NCBI RefSeq assembly: GCF_003205495.1 | Contig: NZ_QJRX01000003.1 | Coordinates: 372,001 to 436,000, forward strand | DNA from: Aquipseudomonas alcaligenes | Lineage (GTDB): Bacteria > Pseudomonadota > Gammaproteobacteria > Pseudomonadales > Pseudomonadaceae | Length of the DNA: 64,000 nt | Direction of reading: 5' to 3' | Part shown: positions 25,919 to 34,745 of the stretch, one piece after another | Numbering within the stretch: the first letter of the stretch is position 1 | Layout of the letters: each line of letters starts with the position of its first letter | Program-made: the position numbers and the translations under genes | The notes under the pieces: model-generated | Told to the model about the DNA's origin: nothing | What the model saw: only the letters and a program-made list of their open reading frames with translations | Databases searched by the model: none

Positions 25919-27241
25919 ATGATCCGCAAGCACTTCGCCGGTTTCGCAGCCAGCGCCCTGGCCATGGCCGTTTCCGCCCAGGCTTTCGCCGGTACCGTCA
26001 CCACCGACGGCGCCGACCTCGTGATCAACACCAAGAGCGGCCTGGAAGTCGCGACCACCGACAAGGAATTCAGCTTCAAGCTGGGCGGCAAGCTGCAGTG
26101 GGACGCCACTAACTTCGACGGGCTGAGCGCAGTCGACGAGAACCGTCCCTTCGACAGCACCTTCAACACCTTCATCCGCCGTGGTGAGCTGTCCGTGGAA
26201 GGCGTGGCCTACACCGACTGGGGCTATGGCCTGCGTGTCAGCTATGACGGTAACGAAGACGGTACCGATGTTGACCGTGCCTTCATCACCTACACCGGCC
26301 TTGGCTTCGCCGATATCACTGTGGGTCAGTACGGTGTCGACTACGGCCTGGAGAACACCACCAGCTCGTCCTGGATCACCGGCATCGAGCGCCCGATGAT
26401 GTACGACCTGCTCAATGGCGACGAGGACACCAAGTTCGGCGTCAACGTCATGCACGCTGGCGACAACTATGGCCTGATGGCTCAGGTTGGCCATTACGAG
26501 CAGTACGAGTCCGAGGGCAATGACGAGCTCTTCGGTTACACCTTGCGTGCCAACTGGGCGCCGTACATGAACGGTACAGACGTGGTGCACCTGGGGGCCA
26601 ACTATCACAGTTCCAATCCGGACGATAACCGCGCTCGTGCTCGCACTCGCTTCGGTGTGCGTAGCGACACCGACCGCAGCTTCACTCTGGCCGATACCAC
26701 CGAGGCCAGCAGTGATAAAGAGTGGGTGTTGGAGTCGGGCGCTCAGTTTGGAGCCTTCCGCGCTCAGGCTGAATACTTCCAGCGCACCATCTCGGGTGAG
26801 AACAATGTTGGTGCTCCGGCAGATGTCGACATCGATGGCTACTACGCTCAGATGTCCTACATGTTCAACGGTGTACGCAAGTACAAGGCTGGCGCCGGCA
26901 AGTGGGACAAACCGGATCAGGCGGGTGCTGTAGAGCTGTTCGTACGTTATGACACTGCCACTGTAGACGGCGACACTGCTTCCGTTGATGGTGATCTGGG
27001 CGCTGGGGCCGGCACTACTCTGGCAGGTCTGAACGTGGTTGCAGATGCGAATGACGACTTCACTACCAAGGCATTTGTCGTGGGCGTGAACTATTTCCCG
27101 GTCCCGGCCGTACGCATGAGCCTCAACTATATCGACTACGAGCTGGACAACATCAATACCAGTGTTGCGGTGAATGCTGATGGCGACACCATGGAAGACG
27201 ACGGCAAGGCCATCGTCGGTCGCCTGCAGTACGTGTTCTAA
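25919..27241 (+). CDS. Phosphate/polyphosphate-selective porin, OprP/OprO-like
   Basis: The 440-residue protein has a signal peptide (1-24, ending AQAFA) and an outer-membrane beta-barrel pattern: FKLGGKLQWDAT early, many alternating strands, and the C-terminal LQYVF ending in Phe. Layout and length match OprP/OprO, trimeric channels for phosphate and pyrophosphate. The ATG has AGGGGA upstream. In P. aeruginosa, oprO/oprP also lie just beyond genes related to the sigma/hvf cluster here (recalled synteny). Anion choice is not proven by sequence. Confidence 0.85.
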   Translation: MIRKHFAGFAASALAMAVSAQAFAGTVTTDGADLVINTKSGLEVATTDKEFSFKLGGKLQWDATNFDGLSAVDENRPFDSTFNTFIRRGELSVEGVAYTDWGYGLRVSYDGNEDGTDVDRAFITYTGLGFADITVGQYGVDYGLENTTSSSWITGIERPMMYDLLNGDEDTKFGVNVMHAGDNYGLMAQVGHYEQYESEGNDELFGYTLRANWAPYMNGTDVVHLGANYHSSNPDDNRARARTRFGVRSDTDRSFTLADTTEASSDKEWVLESGAQFGAFRAQAEYFQRTISGENNVGAPADVDIDGYYAQMSYMFNGVRKYKAGAGKWDKPDQAGAVELFVRYDTATVDGDTASVDGDLGAGAGTTLAGLNVVADANDDFTTKAFVVGVNYFPVPAVRMSLNYIDYELDNINTSVAVNADGDTMEDDGKAIVGRLQYVF

Positions 27242-27271
27242 GAAGAACTTCAACGATACTGCTCCTTCCTG

Positions 27272-27298
27272 GCCCCGCCTCGTGCGGGGCTTTTTTCG
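27272..27298 (+). terminator. Rho-independent terminator after the porin
   Basis: GCCCCGC-CTCGT-GCGGGGC stem-loop followed by TTTTTT, 30 bases after the porin stop. Confidence 0.9.
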
Positions 27299-27349
27299 TT
27301 CTACCGGCGCGCTATAGTGCGGCTCTCGCCGCATCCGGTATCCGTGCCC

Positions 27350-28480
27350 ATGTCGCTGCTCCGGCTCGACTCCCTGCATCGCATCGCTCCTGCCGCCTGG
27401 GACGCCCTCTTGCCCGAGGCCCAGCCCTTCCTGCGGCATGTCTTTCTCTCGGCCCTGGAGGACAGCGCCAGCGTCGGGGCGCACTGCGGCTGGTCGCCGG
27501 CCCACCGCCTGCTGTGCGACGAGCGCGGCCAGGCGCTGGCGGCGCTGCCGGCCTATATCAAGCAGCACTCCTACGGCGAGTATGTGTTCGACATGGGCTG
27601 GGCCGAGGCCTGCCAGCGTGCCGGCATCGCCTACTACCCCAAGCTGCTCGGCGCCGTGCCCTTCAGCCCGGTGAGCGGGCCGCGTCTGCTCGGCGATGCA
27701 CGGGCCTGCGCGCAGCTGCTGGAGGAGCTGGAGGCGCAGCTGGTGGAGCAGGGCCTGTCCGGCCTGCATATCAACTTCCTGCGCGCCGAGGACGATGCGC
27801 TGCTGCAGGGGCGCGAGGGCTGGTTGCAGCGCCTGGACTGCCAGTACCACTGGCGCAACCGCGGCTACCGCGATTTCCAGGATTTCCTCGACGCACTCAG
27901 CTCGCGCAAGCGCAAGCAGCTGCGCAAGGAGCGCGAGCAGGTGGCGGGGCAGGGCATCGAGTTCCGCTGGCAGCGCGGCGACGAGCTCGAGGAGGTGGAC
28001 TGGGACTTCGTCTACGCCTGCTACGCCAGCACCTACCATGTGCGCCGCCGCGCGCCCTACCTGACCCGCGAGTTTTTCGCCCTGCTGGCCGAGCGCATGC
28101 CCGAGGCCATTCGCGTGGTCAGCGCGCTGCACAGTGGCCGGCCGGTGGCCATGGCCTTCAGCCTGGTGGCCGGCGACACTTTCTATGGGCGCTACTGGGG
28201 CTGCCTGGGCGACTTCGACCGCCTGCACTTCGAGACCTGTTTCTACCAGGGCATCGAGCGCGCCATCGCCGAGGGACTGCAGCGTTTCGACGCCGGTGCC
28301 CAGGGCGAGCACAAGCTGATTCGCGGCTTCGAGCCGCAGATCACCCGCTCCTGGCACTACCTGCTGCATCCCGGGTTGCGTGCAGCGGTGGCCGACTTCC
28401 TGGCCCGCGAGCGGTCGGCACTGCTGGCCTATGCCGAGCAGGCGCGGCAGCTGTTGCCCTATCGCCAAGAGGGAAGCTGA
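27350..28480 (+). CDS. FemAB-like GNAT family protein (DUF482)
   Basis: The 376-residue protein contains two GNAT-like halves. Recognisable blocks are YPKLLGAVPFSPVSGPRLL, SSRKRKQLRKEREQV and GHYWG-like GRYWGCLGDFDRLHFETCFYQGI. This pattern is the DUF482 group, related to FemAB peptidyltransferases. Chemistry and substrate are unknown. The phosphatase-like gene starts 2 bp after its stop. ATG 27350 was chosen over 27317 from family starts. Confidence 0.8.
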   Translation: MSLLRLDSLHRIAPAAWDALLPEAQPFLRHVFLSALEDSASVGAHCGWSPAHRLLCDERGQALAALPAYIKQHSYGEYVFDMGWAEACQRAGIAYYPKLLGAVPFSPVSGPRLLGDARACAQLLEELEAQLVEQGLSGLHINFLRAEDDALLQGREGWLQRLDCQYHWRNRGYRDFQDFLDALSSRKRKQLRKEREQVAGQGIEFRWQRGDELEEVDWDFVYACYASTYHVRRRAPYLTREFFALLAERMPEAIRVVSALHSGRPVAMAFSLVAGDTFYGRYWGCLGDFDRLHFETCFYQGIERAIAEGLQRFDAGAQGEHKLIRGFEPQITRSWHYLLHPGLRAAVADFLARERSALLAYAEQARQLLPYRQEGS

Positions 28481-28482
28481 GC

Positions 28483-28806
28483 ATGCCCCGCGCCCTGTTT
28501 ATCTGTAGCCGCAACCGCCTGCGCAGTCCCACGGCGGAGCAGCTGTTCGCCGCCTGGCCGGGCGTGGAGAGCGACTCGGCCGGGCTGGCGCCGGATGCCG
28601 AGGTGCCGCTGTCCGCCGAGCAGCCGCAGTGGGCCAAGCTGATCTTCGTCATGGAGCGGATGCACCAACGTCGCCTGCAGCAGCGCTTCGCACCCTGGCT
28701 CAAGGGCAAGCGGGTGATCTGCCTGGGCATTGCCGACGACTACCAGTACATGCAGCCGGAGCTGGTCGAATTGCTGGAGCGCAAGGCCGGAGGCTATCTG
28801 CGGTGA
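28483..28806 (+). CDS. Short low-molecular-weight phosphatase-like protein
   Basis: The 107-residue protein begins with ALFICSRNRLRSPTAEQLF, a Cx5RS phosphate-binding loop (Cys about 8), and later has KLIFVMERMH. Standard low-molecular-weight protein tyrosine phosphatases are about 150 residues and carry CX4(N)XCRS with a late DP motif. This short form has DDYQYM near the end. It may be a phosphatase or a non-catalytic binder. It is tightly coupled to the DUF482 gene before it. Confidence 0.75.
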   Translation: MPRALFICSRNRLRSPTAEQLFAAWPGVESDSAGLAPDAEVPLSAEQPQWAKLIFVMERMHQRRLQQRFAPWLKGKRVICLGIADDYQYMQPELVELLERKAGGYLR

Positions 28807-28844
28807 CTCGCACCCTGCGCCCGCGACCCTGGAAATAGCTGGGC

Positions 28845-29273
28845 ATGCTGCTCGGCTGTCTGGCGTTCTGCATGATCGCCGTGTGGATGCTGCGCGACGG
28901 GCGCATCGCCGGCTGGTTCTGCCTGGCGGTGTTCGGCCTGGGTGGGTTGGTCGCCGCGCTGGCCCTGTTGCCGGGTGCTAACTACCTGCGTCTGGAGGAG
29001 GCGGGCTTCACCTTCAGCTCGCTGTTCCGCACCCACCATGTGCGCTGGGCGGATGTGGCGGGCTTCGTCCCGGTGCGGGTGGCGTCGAACACCATGGTTG
29101 GCTGGCTCTACCACGAGGGGCGGGTGCCCGAGGGGCGCGGCGCGCGCCTGTCACTGGCGCTCGCCGGCTGTCATGCGGCGCTGCCGGAGAGCTACGGCCT
29201 GCGCGCCGAGGAGCTGGCGCAGCTGCTGGAGCGGCTGCGCCGGGAGTGGCAGGTTAGAGCTTCTTCGCGTTGA
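28845..29273 (+). CDS. STM3941-like membrane protein, possibly 5'-truncated
   Basis: The 142-residue protein has two hydrophobic segments at the N-terminus and a PH-like soluble part ([28 protein letters not shown]), which resembles the STM3941 family. Upstream, a GTG at 28803, overlapping the previous stop, opens the same frame (TRTLRPRPWK), but a TAG at 28836-28838 stops it. The ATG at 28845 has no clear ribosome site. Either translation starts here or the gene carries a recent nonsense mutation. The end overlaps the convergent cyclophilin gene by 20 bases. Confidence 0.6.
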   Translation: MLLGCLAFCMIAVWMLRDGRIAGWFCLAVFGLGGLVAALALLPGANYLRLEEAGFTFSSLFRTHHVRWADVAGFVPVRVASNTMVGWLYHEGRVPEGRGARLSLALAGCHAALPESYGLRAEELAQLLERLRREWQVRASSR

Positions 29274-29808
29274 GGATCAGCACCGGCTCGACCGGCACGT
29301 TCTGGTGCATGCCGCGGTTGCCGGTGCGCACCTTGGCGATGCGGTCGACCACGTCCATGCCGCGTACCACCTTGCCGAACACCGCGTAGCCGAAGTCGCG
29401 GCCGCCGTGGTTGAGGAAGTCGTTGTCCTTGTGGTTGATGAAGAACTGGCTGGTGGCCGAGTCCACCACCTGGGTACGGGCCATGGCGATGGTGCCGCGG
29501 TCGTTGCGCAGGCCGTTGTCGGCCTCGTTCTTGATCGGCTTGAAGGTGTCCTTCTCGGCCATGTCGGCGTCGAAGCCGCCGCCCTGGATCATGAAGTTCG
29601 GGATCACCCGGTGGAACTGGGTGCCGTTGTAGAAGCCGGATTCCACGTAGCCGAGGAAGTTCTGCGTGCTGATCGGCGCCTTCTCGGCATTGAGCTCCAG
29701 CTCGATGTCGCCATAGCTGGTGGTCAGCAGCACATGGGGATTTTCCGCAGCCAGCAGGCTGGTGCTCAGCAGCAGGCCGCAGGCGCAGAGGAGGAGTTGC
29801 TTCAGCAT
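29254..29808 (-). CDS. ppiA: Periplasmic cyclophilin-type peptidyl-prolyl isomerase
   Basis: The 184-residue protein has a signal peptide (1-20, ending TSLLA) and the bacterial cyclophilin core: [38 protein letters not shown] and [15 protein letters not shown]. It speeds up proline isomerisation in periplasmic proteins. Length matches PpiA. It overlaps the upstream alpha/beta-hydrolase gene by 7 bp. Confidence 0.88.
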   Translation of the reverse strand: MLKQLLLCACGLLLSTSLLAAENPHVLLTTSYGDIELELNAEKAPISTQNFLGYVESGFYNGTQFHRVIPNFMIQGGGFDADMAEKDTFKPIKNEADNGLRNDRGTIAMARTQVVDSATSQFFINHKDNDFLNHGGRDFGYAVFGKVVRGMDVVDRIAKVRTGNRGMHQNVPVEPVLILNAKKL

Positions 29809-30629
29809 GGTCGTGAGTCCTTGTCTTGGGGGTGTGGCGGGGTAGCTTCGACCCGGGCGAGGAATTCGTCCAGGACGGCATTGAATCGTTCGGGCTGGTC
29901 CATCGGCGTGGCGTGGCGCGAATGCTCGATCACCACCAGGCGGGCGTCGGGCAGCTCGTTCACATAGGCCTCCTTGAGGGCGACCGGGGTGTAGTCGCGG
30001 TCGGCCGTGACCACCAGCGTAGGACAGGTGATCGCCGCCAGGCGTTCCCGCACGCCCCAGCCGATGATCGCATCGAGGCTGGCCAGGTAGGCGCGCTTGT
30101 CGTTCTGCGGCCAGCGTTGCTCGATCTTGGCGCGCAGCTCGGCCTGCTGCGGATGGGGGAAGAGGAGGCGGCCGAGGCCCTTGCCGATCGCCTGCATGCT
30201 CAGCAGGCGCGACAGGCTCCAGCGCTTGGCCAGCTGCCAGAAGTCGGCGGCGCTTCTGACCTTGACCTCCGGGGCGCTGTTAACGATGGTCAGGCTGCGC
30301 AGCAGTTCGGGGCGCTCGACGCCCAGCTGGAAGCCGACCATGCCGCCCATGGAGATGCCCACCAGGTGCACCGGCGGCAGCTGCAGGTGCTCGATCAGCG
30401 CCGCCACGTCGGCGGCGAAGCCGGCGATGCTGTAGCGCTGGCGTGGCTTGGAGGACTGGCCGTGGCCGCGCAGGTCAAGGCTCAGTACCCGGTGCGTGCG
30501 GGCCAGGTGGGGAATCTGGTATTCCCAGTCGCGGGTGCTGGAGCCCAGGCCGTGCACCAGCAGCAGCGCTTCGCCCTGGCCGTGCTCCTCGTAGTAGAAA
30601 CGGCAGCCGTCATGCTCGAAAAAGGCCAT
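29802..30629 (-). CDS. Alpha/beta-fold hydrolase
   Basis: The 275-residue protein has [13 protein letters not shown] (oxyanion region), the nucleophile elbow GISMGGMVG (Ser about 94), an acid near [10 protein letters not shown] and His in HSRHATPMD. The catalytic triad is complete. The substrate is unknown; esterase or lactonase activity is plausible. It shares a 7-bp overlap with the cyclophilin gene, so both are likely co-transcribed. Confidence 0.88.
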   Translation of the reverse strand: MAFFEHDGCRFYYEEHGQGEALLLVHGLGSSTRDWEYQIPHLARTHRVLSLDLRGHGQSSKPRQRYSIAGFAADVAALIEHLQLPPVHLVGISMGGMVGFQLGVERPELLRSLTIVNSAPEVKVRSAADFWQLAKRWSLSRLLSMQAIGKGLGRLLFPHPQQAELRAKIEQRWPQNDKRAYLASLDAIIGWGVRERLAAITCPTLVVTADRDYTPVALKEAYVNELPDARLVVIEHSRHATPMDQPERFNAVLDEFLARVEATPPHPQDKDSRPC

Positions 30630-30639
30630 CGCGTTCTCC

Positions 30640-31566
30640 TCAGTCGCTTGCCAGCGGAGCGGCGAAGGGTGCATCCAGCGGCGCGCCGTCGAAGTTCTTG
30701 ATCAGCTCGATGAGGATCTGGGTGGCCGGGCCGAGCACCTTGTCCTTGTTGCTGTACAGGCAGAAGCGTGGCTTGCGTGTGCCGCCCTGTTCCATCGGCA
30801 GCGGCTTGAGCAGGCCCTCGGCCAGTTCGCGGGCGATCAGGTGGCGCGGCAGCCAGGCGAAACCCAGGCCGCTGGAGACGAAGGTGCGTGCGGTGGGCAG
30901 GCTGCCGACCGTCCAGCGCTGCTCGGCGCCGAGCCAGCCCGAGTCGCGGGGCTGGATGCGCCCGCTGTCGCGGGTCACCACCTGCATCTGGCCTTCCAGG
31001 TCCTGGAAGGTCACTTCGCGTTGCAGGCGGTGCAGCGGATGTTCCGGATGGGCCACGGCGATGAACTCCACCTCGCCCAGCTCGATGGGCAGGTAGCCGG
31101 TGATGTTGAGGGCGCTGATGGCCAGATCGGCGGAACCCTCCTTGAGCACTTCCTCGACCCCCGACAGCACTTCCTCGCGCAGGCGCACGCGGCAGCCATG
31201 ACTCTGCGGCATGAAGGCGGAGAGGGCGCGGACGATGTTGGCGGTGGGGTAGGCGGCGTCCACCACCAGGCGCACCTCCGCCTCCCAGCCCTGTTCCATG
31301 TGGTGGGCCAGTTCCTCCAGCTGGCTGGCCTGCTTGACCAGCTGCCGCGAGCGGCGCAGCAGCACCTCGCCGGCCTCGGTGAGCACCGCCTTGCGCCCGT
31401 CGATGCGCAGCAGCGGTGCGCCCAGCTGCTCCTGCATGCGCGCCACCGTGTAACTCACCGAGGATTGCGAGCGGTGCAGGGCCTCGGCGGCCTGGGCGAA
31501 GCCGCCATGGTCGACCACCGCCTGCAGGGTGCGCCATTGTTCCAGCGTGACACGGGGCGCTTTCAT
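30640..31566 (-). CDS. LysR-type transcriptional regulator
   Basis: The 308-residue protein has the winged helix (LQAVVDHGGFAQAAEALHRSQSSVSYTVARMQ) and a two-lobed sensor domain. It is 10 bp upstream of the alpha/beta-hydrolase gene on the same strand and divergent from a small exported protein and the azoreductase gene. A T-N11-A palindrome at 31953-31969 could be its site. Confidence 0.88.
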   Translation of the reverse strand: MKAPRVTLEQWRTLQAVVDHGGFAQAAEALHRSQSSVSYTVARMQEQLGAPLLRIDGRKAVLTEAGEVLLRRSRQLVKQASQLEELAHHMEQGWEAEVRLVVDAAYPTANIVRALSAFMPQSHGCRVRLREEVLSGVEEVLKEGSADLAISALNITGYLPIELGEVEFIAVAHPEHPLHRLQREVTFQDLEGQMQVVTRDSGRIQPRDSGWLGAEQRWTVGSLPTARTFVSSGLGFAWLPRHLIARELAEGLLKPLPMEQGGTRKPRFCLYSNKDKVLGPATQILIELIKNFDGAPLDAPFAAPLASD

Positions 31567-31615
31567 CGCCGCTTCCTCTTCTCTAATCTGGGCACCCCCG
31601 GACGAGGAGATACCG

Positions 31616-31930
31616 ATGAAAAACTGTTGCCTGGCCCTGCTCGCGCTGCTGCCGCTGACCGCCCTGGCCTATCCGACCGAGCTGAAGAAGCAGATGAACG
31701 GTGCGGAGGTGTCTGCCAGCATCCAGCAGATCGACACCAACATCGGCGGTCTCACGCTCTACAACTACGGTCTCACCGCCGCCAAGTGCAATGCCCAGTT
31801 CCGCAATGGTCCCGAGGCACCACGCAATCGTGCCGCCGAGCTCAAGCCGGGGGAGAGCGTGACGCAAACGGTGAGGTTCGCCCGTAACATCATCAAGCTG
31901 CGAGTAGACCTGCGCTGCGAGCCCAGATGA
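31616..31930 (+). CDS. Small exported protein of unknown function
   Basis: The 104-residue protein has a signal peptide (about 1-18, ending TALA) and a mature part with two cysteines (AAKCNAQF, LRCEPR) that may form a disulfide. The ribosome site GAGGAGA and spacing support ATG 31616. Similar Pseudomonas proteins have been labelled 3-phosphoglycerate kinase by mistake; nothing here supports that. Confidence 0.65.
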   Translation: MKNCCLALLALLPLTALAYPTELKKQMNGAEVSASIQQIDTNIGGLTLYNYGLTAAKCNAQFRNGPEAPRNRAAELKPGESVTQTVRFARNIIKLRVDLRCEPR

Positions 31931-31952
31931 GACTAGAGCGCAGTGCTAGATA

Positions 31953-31969
31953 AATCAACTTTGTTGATT
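31953..31969. promoter_or_regulatory. LysR-type operator candidate before azoR
   Basis: AATCAAC-TTT-GTTGATT is a perfect 7-bp inverted repeat containing the LysR T-N11-A pattern (ATC-N9-GAT). It sits in an AT-rich gap about 90 bp before the azoreductase start. Confidence 0.5.
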
Positions 31970-32061
31970 ATTCATAGCGGATATTTGCGCTTTTTTATCT
32001 TAATGGCTGACCATAATCTGCACCCCATCGAAGCCAATCACCCCCGATGGAGGTCAGCCAA

Positions 32062-32661
32062 ATGTCCCGTGTACTCGTTATCGAAAGCAGCGCCCGTCAA
32101 CAGGATTCCGTCTCCCGCCAACTGACCGCCGACTTCGTCGCCCAGTGGCAGGCCGCCCACCCGCAGGACCAGGTGCAGGTTCGCGACCTGGCCAAGCAGC
32201 CGGTGCCGCACCTGGACGAAGCCCTGCTCGGTGGCTGGATGAAGCCGGTCGAGCAGCAGAGCGAAGCGGAGCAGGCCGCCGCCGTCCGTTCCAACCAGCT
32301 GACCGATGAGCTGCTGGCCGCCGACGTGCTGGTGCTGGCCGCGCCCATGTACAACTTCGCCATCCCCAGCACCCTCAAGGCCTGGCTGGATCACGTGCTG
32401 CGCGCCGGGGTCACCTTCAAGTACACCGAGACCGGCCCGCAGGGCCTGCTCACTGGCAAGCGTGCCTTCGTGCTGACCGCCCGCGGCGGCATCTACGCCG
32501 GCAGCGGCCTCGATCACCAGGAGCCCTACCTGCGCCAGGCGCTGGCCTTCATCGGCATCCACGACGTGCAGTTCATCCACGCCGAGGGCCTGAACATGGG
32601 CGCCGAGTTCCAGGAGAAAGGCCTGGCCAAGGCCCGCGAGCAGCTGGCCCAGGTCGCCTGA
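32062..32661 (+). CDS. azoR: FMN-dependent NADH-azoreductase
   Basis: The 199-residue protein has the AzoR pattern: VIESSARQQDSVSRQLTADF at the start (FMN phosphate loop), LAAPMYNFAIPSTLKAWLDHVLRAG, and LTARGGIY. It reduces quinones and azo compounds with NADH through FMN. ATG 32062 follows GGAGG at 32047; an ATG at 32047 lacks a site. Confidence 0.88.
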   Translation: MSRVLVIESSARQQDSVSRQLTADFVAQWQAAHPQDQVQVRDLAKQPVPHLDEALLGGWMKPVEQQSEAEQAAAVRSNQLTDELLAADVLVLAAPMYNFAIPSTLKAWLDHVLRAGVTFKYTETGPQGLLTGKRAFVLTARGGIYAGSGLDHQEPYLRQALAFIGIHDVQFIHAEGLNMGAEFQEKGLAKAREQLAQVA

Positions 32662-32771
32662 TTCCCGACTCTCCCCTGGGGCCGATCCACTCGGCCCGTC
32701 CACCGGTCTGCACGGGCACTCCTCCCGGCAGGCCGGTTTTTTTATGCCCGCCGTTCAGGGGGGCAAGTGAT

Positions 32772-33926
32772 TCACTCCGGCGCGGGGGCGATGCGGGCCT
32801 GGCGCAGGTGCGCCTCGAACTGCTCGACTATGCTGGCCCAGCCCTGCTGGCCGGCATGCCGGCGGGCGTTCAGGCGTACCCGGCGCAGGCTTTCCGCGTC
32901 CTCCAGCAGCCAGCGGGCGGCCTCGATGAAGGCCGTCTCGTCGCCGGGTGTGGCAAGGGCGCCGTTGTGCCCGTGGCGGATGTGCTGGGCGGCTGCGGCC
33001 TGGTCGAAGGCGACCACGGCCAGGCCCGAGGCCAGGGCCTCCAGAACCACGTTGCCGAAGGTTTCGGACAGGCTGGGGAAGAGGAACAGGTCGCCGCTGG
33101 CATAGTGCTCGGCCAGCTCCGCGTCGCGTCGCACGCCGCAGAACAGGGCCTCCGGCAGCTCGGCCTGGAGTTGTGCGCGCAGCGGCCCGTCGCCCACCAG
33201 CACCAGCCTCAGGCGGCGCTGCGGCAGGTTCTGCTGCAGGCTGCGGAAGGCGCGCACCAGCAGTTGCAGGTTCTTCTCCGCGGCCAGGCGGCCGACGTGC
33301 AGCACGGCGATCTCGTCCTCGCCCAGGCCCCATTCGGCGCGCAGTTCGGCCGAGCGGCGCATGGGGTGGAACAGTCGCCCGTCGACGCCCCGCGCCAGCA
33401 GCTCCAGGCGCTCGAAGCCGCGCCGCTGCAGTTCCAGGCGCTGGCTGGGGCTGGGCACCAGGGTCAGCCGCGAGCGGTTGTGGAACCAGCGCAGGTAGCC
33501 GGTCAGCAGGCGGCTGAGCAGGCCCAGGCCGTAGTGGTCGCTGTACTGCTGGAAGTTGGTGTGGAAGCCGCTGACCACCGGGATGCCCAGGCGCCGCGCG
33601 GCGCGCAGGGCGGACAGGCCGAGCGGGCCCTCGGTGGCGATGTACAGCACGTCCGGACGATGGCGCTGCCAGCGGCGCAGCAGCTTGTGCAGCGACGACT
33701 GGCCCCACTGCAGGCCGGCATAGCCCGGCAGCGGCCAGCCGCGGGTGAGCAGCAGATCATCGTCGCCGGCGGTGTCCTCGTCGGCCTGGCGCGGGCGCAC
33801 CAGCTGCAGCCGGTGGCCGCGCTCGCGCAGGCCCTGGCACAGGCGGCCGAGGGTATTGGCCACGCCGTTGATTTCCGGCGGGAAGGTCTCGCTGACCAGG
33901 GCGATATGCAGGCTCGTGACATTCAT
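32772..33926 (-). CDS. Glycosyltransferase family 4, mannosyltransferase-like
   Basis: The 384-residue GT-B protein opens with IALVSETFPPEINGVANTLGRL. It later has GRLAAEKNLQLLVRAFRSL, LVGDGPLRAQL and the C-terminal donor-binding region LFLFPSLSETFGNVVLEALASGL. This layout matches MgtA-like GT4 enzymes that transfer sugar, often mannose, to lipid or glycan acceptors. The acceptor is unknown. ATG 33926 was preferred to 33950. Confidence 0.83.
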   Translation of the reverse strand: MNVTSLHIALVSETFPPEINGVANTLGRLCQGLRERGHRLQLVRPRQADEDTAGDDDLLLTRGWPLPGYAGLQWGQSSLHKLLRRWQRHRPDVLYIATEGPLGLSALRAARRLGIPVVSGFHTNFQQYSDHYGLGLLSRLLTGYLRWFHNRSRLTLVPSPSQRLELQRRGFERLELLARGVDGRLFHPMRRSAELRAEWGLGEDEIAVLHVGRLAAEKNLQLLVRAFRSLQQNLPQRRLRLVLVGDGPLRAQLQAELPEALFCGVRRDAELAEHYASGDLFLFPSLSETFGNVVLEALASGLAVVAFDQAAAAQHIRHGHNGALATPGDETAFIEAARWLLEDAESLRRVRLNARRHAGQQGWASIVEQFEAHLRQARIAPAPE

Positions 33927-33971
33927 GGCGCCAGTCTGCGACGGCGCCATGAAAGGCTGGTGACGGCCAGG

Positions 33972-34712
33972 TTACTGCGCGGTGACGTCGCGCTCGCGCA
34001 CCCAGAACAGGGTGGCGCCGGCCACGGCGGCGGGCATCACCAGGATGTTGAAGAAGGGCACCAGCAGCGCCAGGTACACGGTGCCGCCGAAACCCAGGCT
34101 CTGCCAGCGCTTCTCGCGCAGCCAGGCGAGCATCTCGTTCCAGCCCAGCTTGTTGTTGTCCGCCGGGTAGTCGATGTATTGCACCGCCATCATCCAGATG
34201 CCGAACAGTATCCACAGTGGCACGGCCAGCAGGTTGAGCACCGGCACGAAGGTGAGGATCAGCAGCGGGATGGCGCGCGGCAGGAAGTAGGCCAGCTTGC
34301 GCAGTTCGCGGCCGATGGTGCGCGGCATCATGGCCAGCAGTTCGGCCCAGCTGAAGGGCGGGGAGTCGTCGCGGCCGCGCAGCACCACTTCCACCTTCTC
34401 GGCGAGGAAGCCGTTGAAGGGCGCGGCGATGACGTTGGCCAGCAGGGTGAAGGTGAAGAACATGATCACCAGCACCAGCAGCACGAACAGCGGCCACAGC
34501 AGGTATTCGAGAAAGCTCAGCCAGTCGGGCAGGCTGGGCATGAAGCTGTCCACCCAGCCGCCGAACTGTTGCATGGCCAGTACGATCAGGCCGACGAACA
34601 GCAGGGTGTTGACCGCCAGCGGCAGCAGCACGAACAGGCGCAGGCCGGGGCTGAGCACCAGCTTCAGGCCTTGGCCGAGGTATTGGGGGCCGGACAGGGC
34701 AGGGGTGGGCAT
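33972..34712 (-). CDS. cysZ: Sulfate transporter CysZ
   Basis: The 246-residue protein has four main hydrophobic stretches and the CysZ patterns [21 protein letters not shown] and [11 protein letters not shown]. CysZ is an inner-membrane sulfate uptake protein for cysteine synthesis. Length is normal. It lies alone, between the GT4 gene and the diguanylate cyclase gene, all on the minus strand. Confidence 0.88.
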   Translation of the reverse strand: MPTPALSGPQYLGQGLKLVLSPGLRLFVLLPLAVNTLLFVGLIVLAMQQFGGWVDSFMPSLPDWLSFLEYLLWPLFVLLVLVIMFFTFTLLANVIAAPFNGFLAEKVEVVLRGRDDSPPFSWAELLAMMPRTIGRELRKLAYFLPRAIPLLILTFVPVLNLLAVPLWILFGIWMMAVQYIDYPADNNKLGWNEMLAWLREKRWQSLGFGGTVYLALLVPFFNILVMPAAVAGATLFWVRERDVTAQ

Positions 34713-34745
34713 CGCGATCTCCGTTACGCTGAAAACGCGCCGACC

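Noticed and set aside
25772..28468. A minus-strand open frame of about 900 codons across the porin and the GNAT gene
   Set aside because: It mirrors two clear genes on the plus strand, has low-complexity composition and no family match. Long antisense frames are common in GC-rich DNA.
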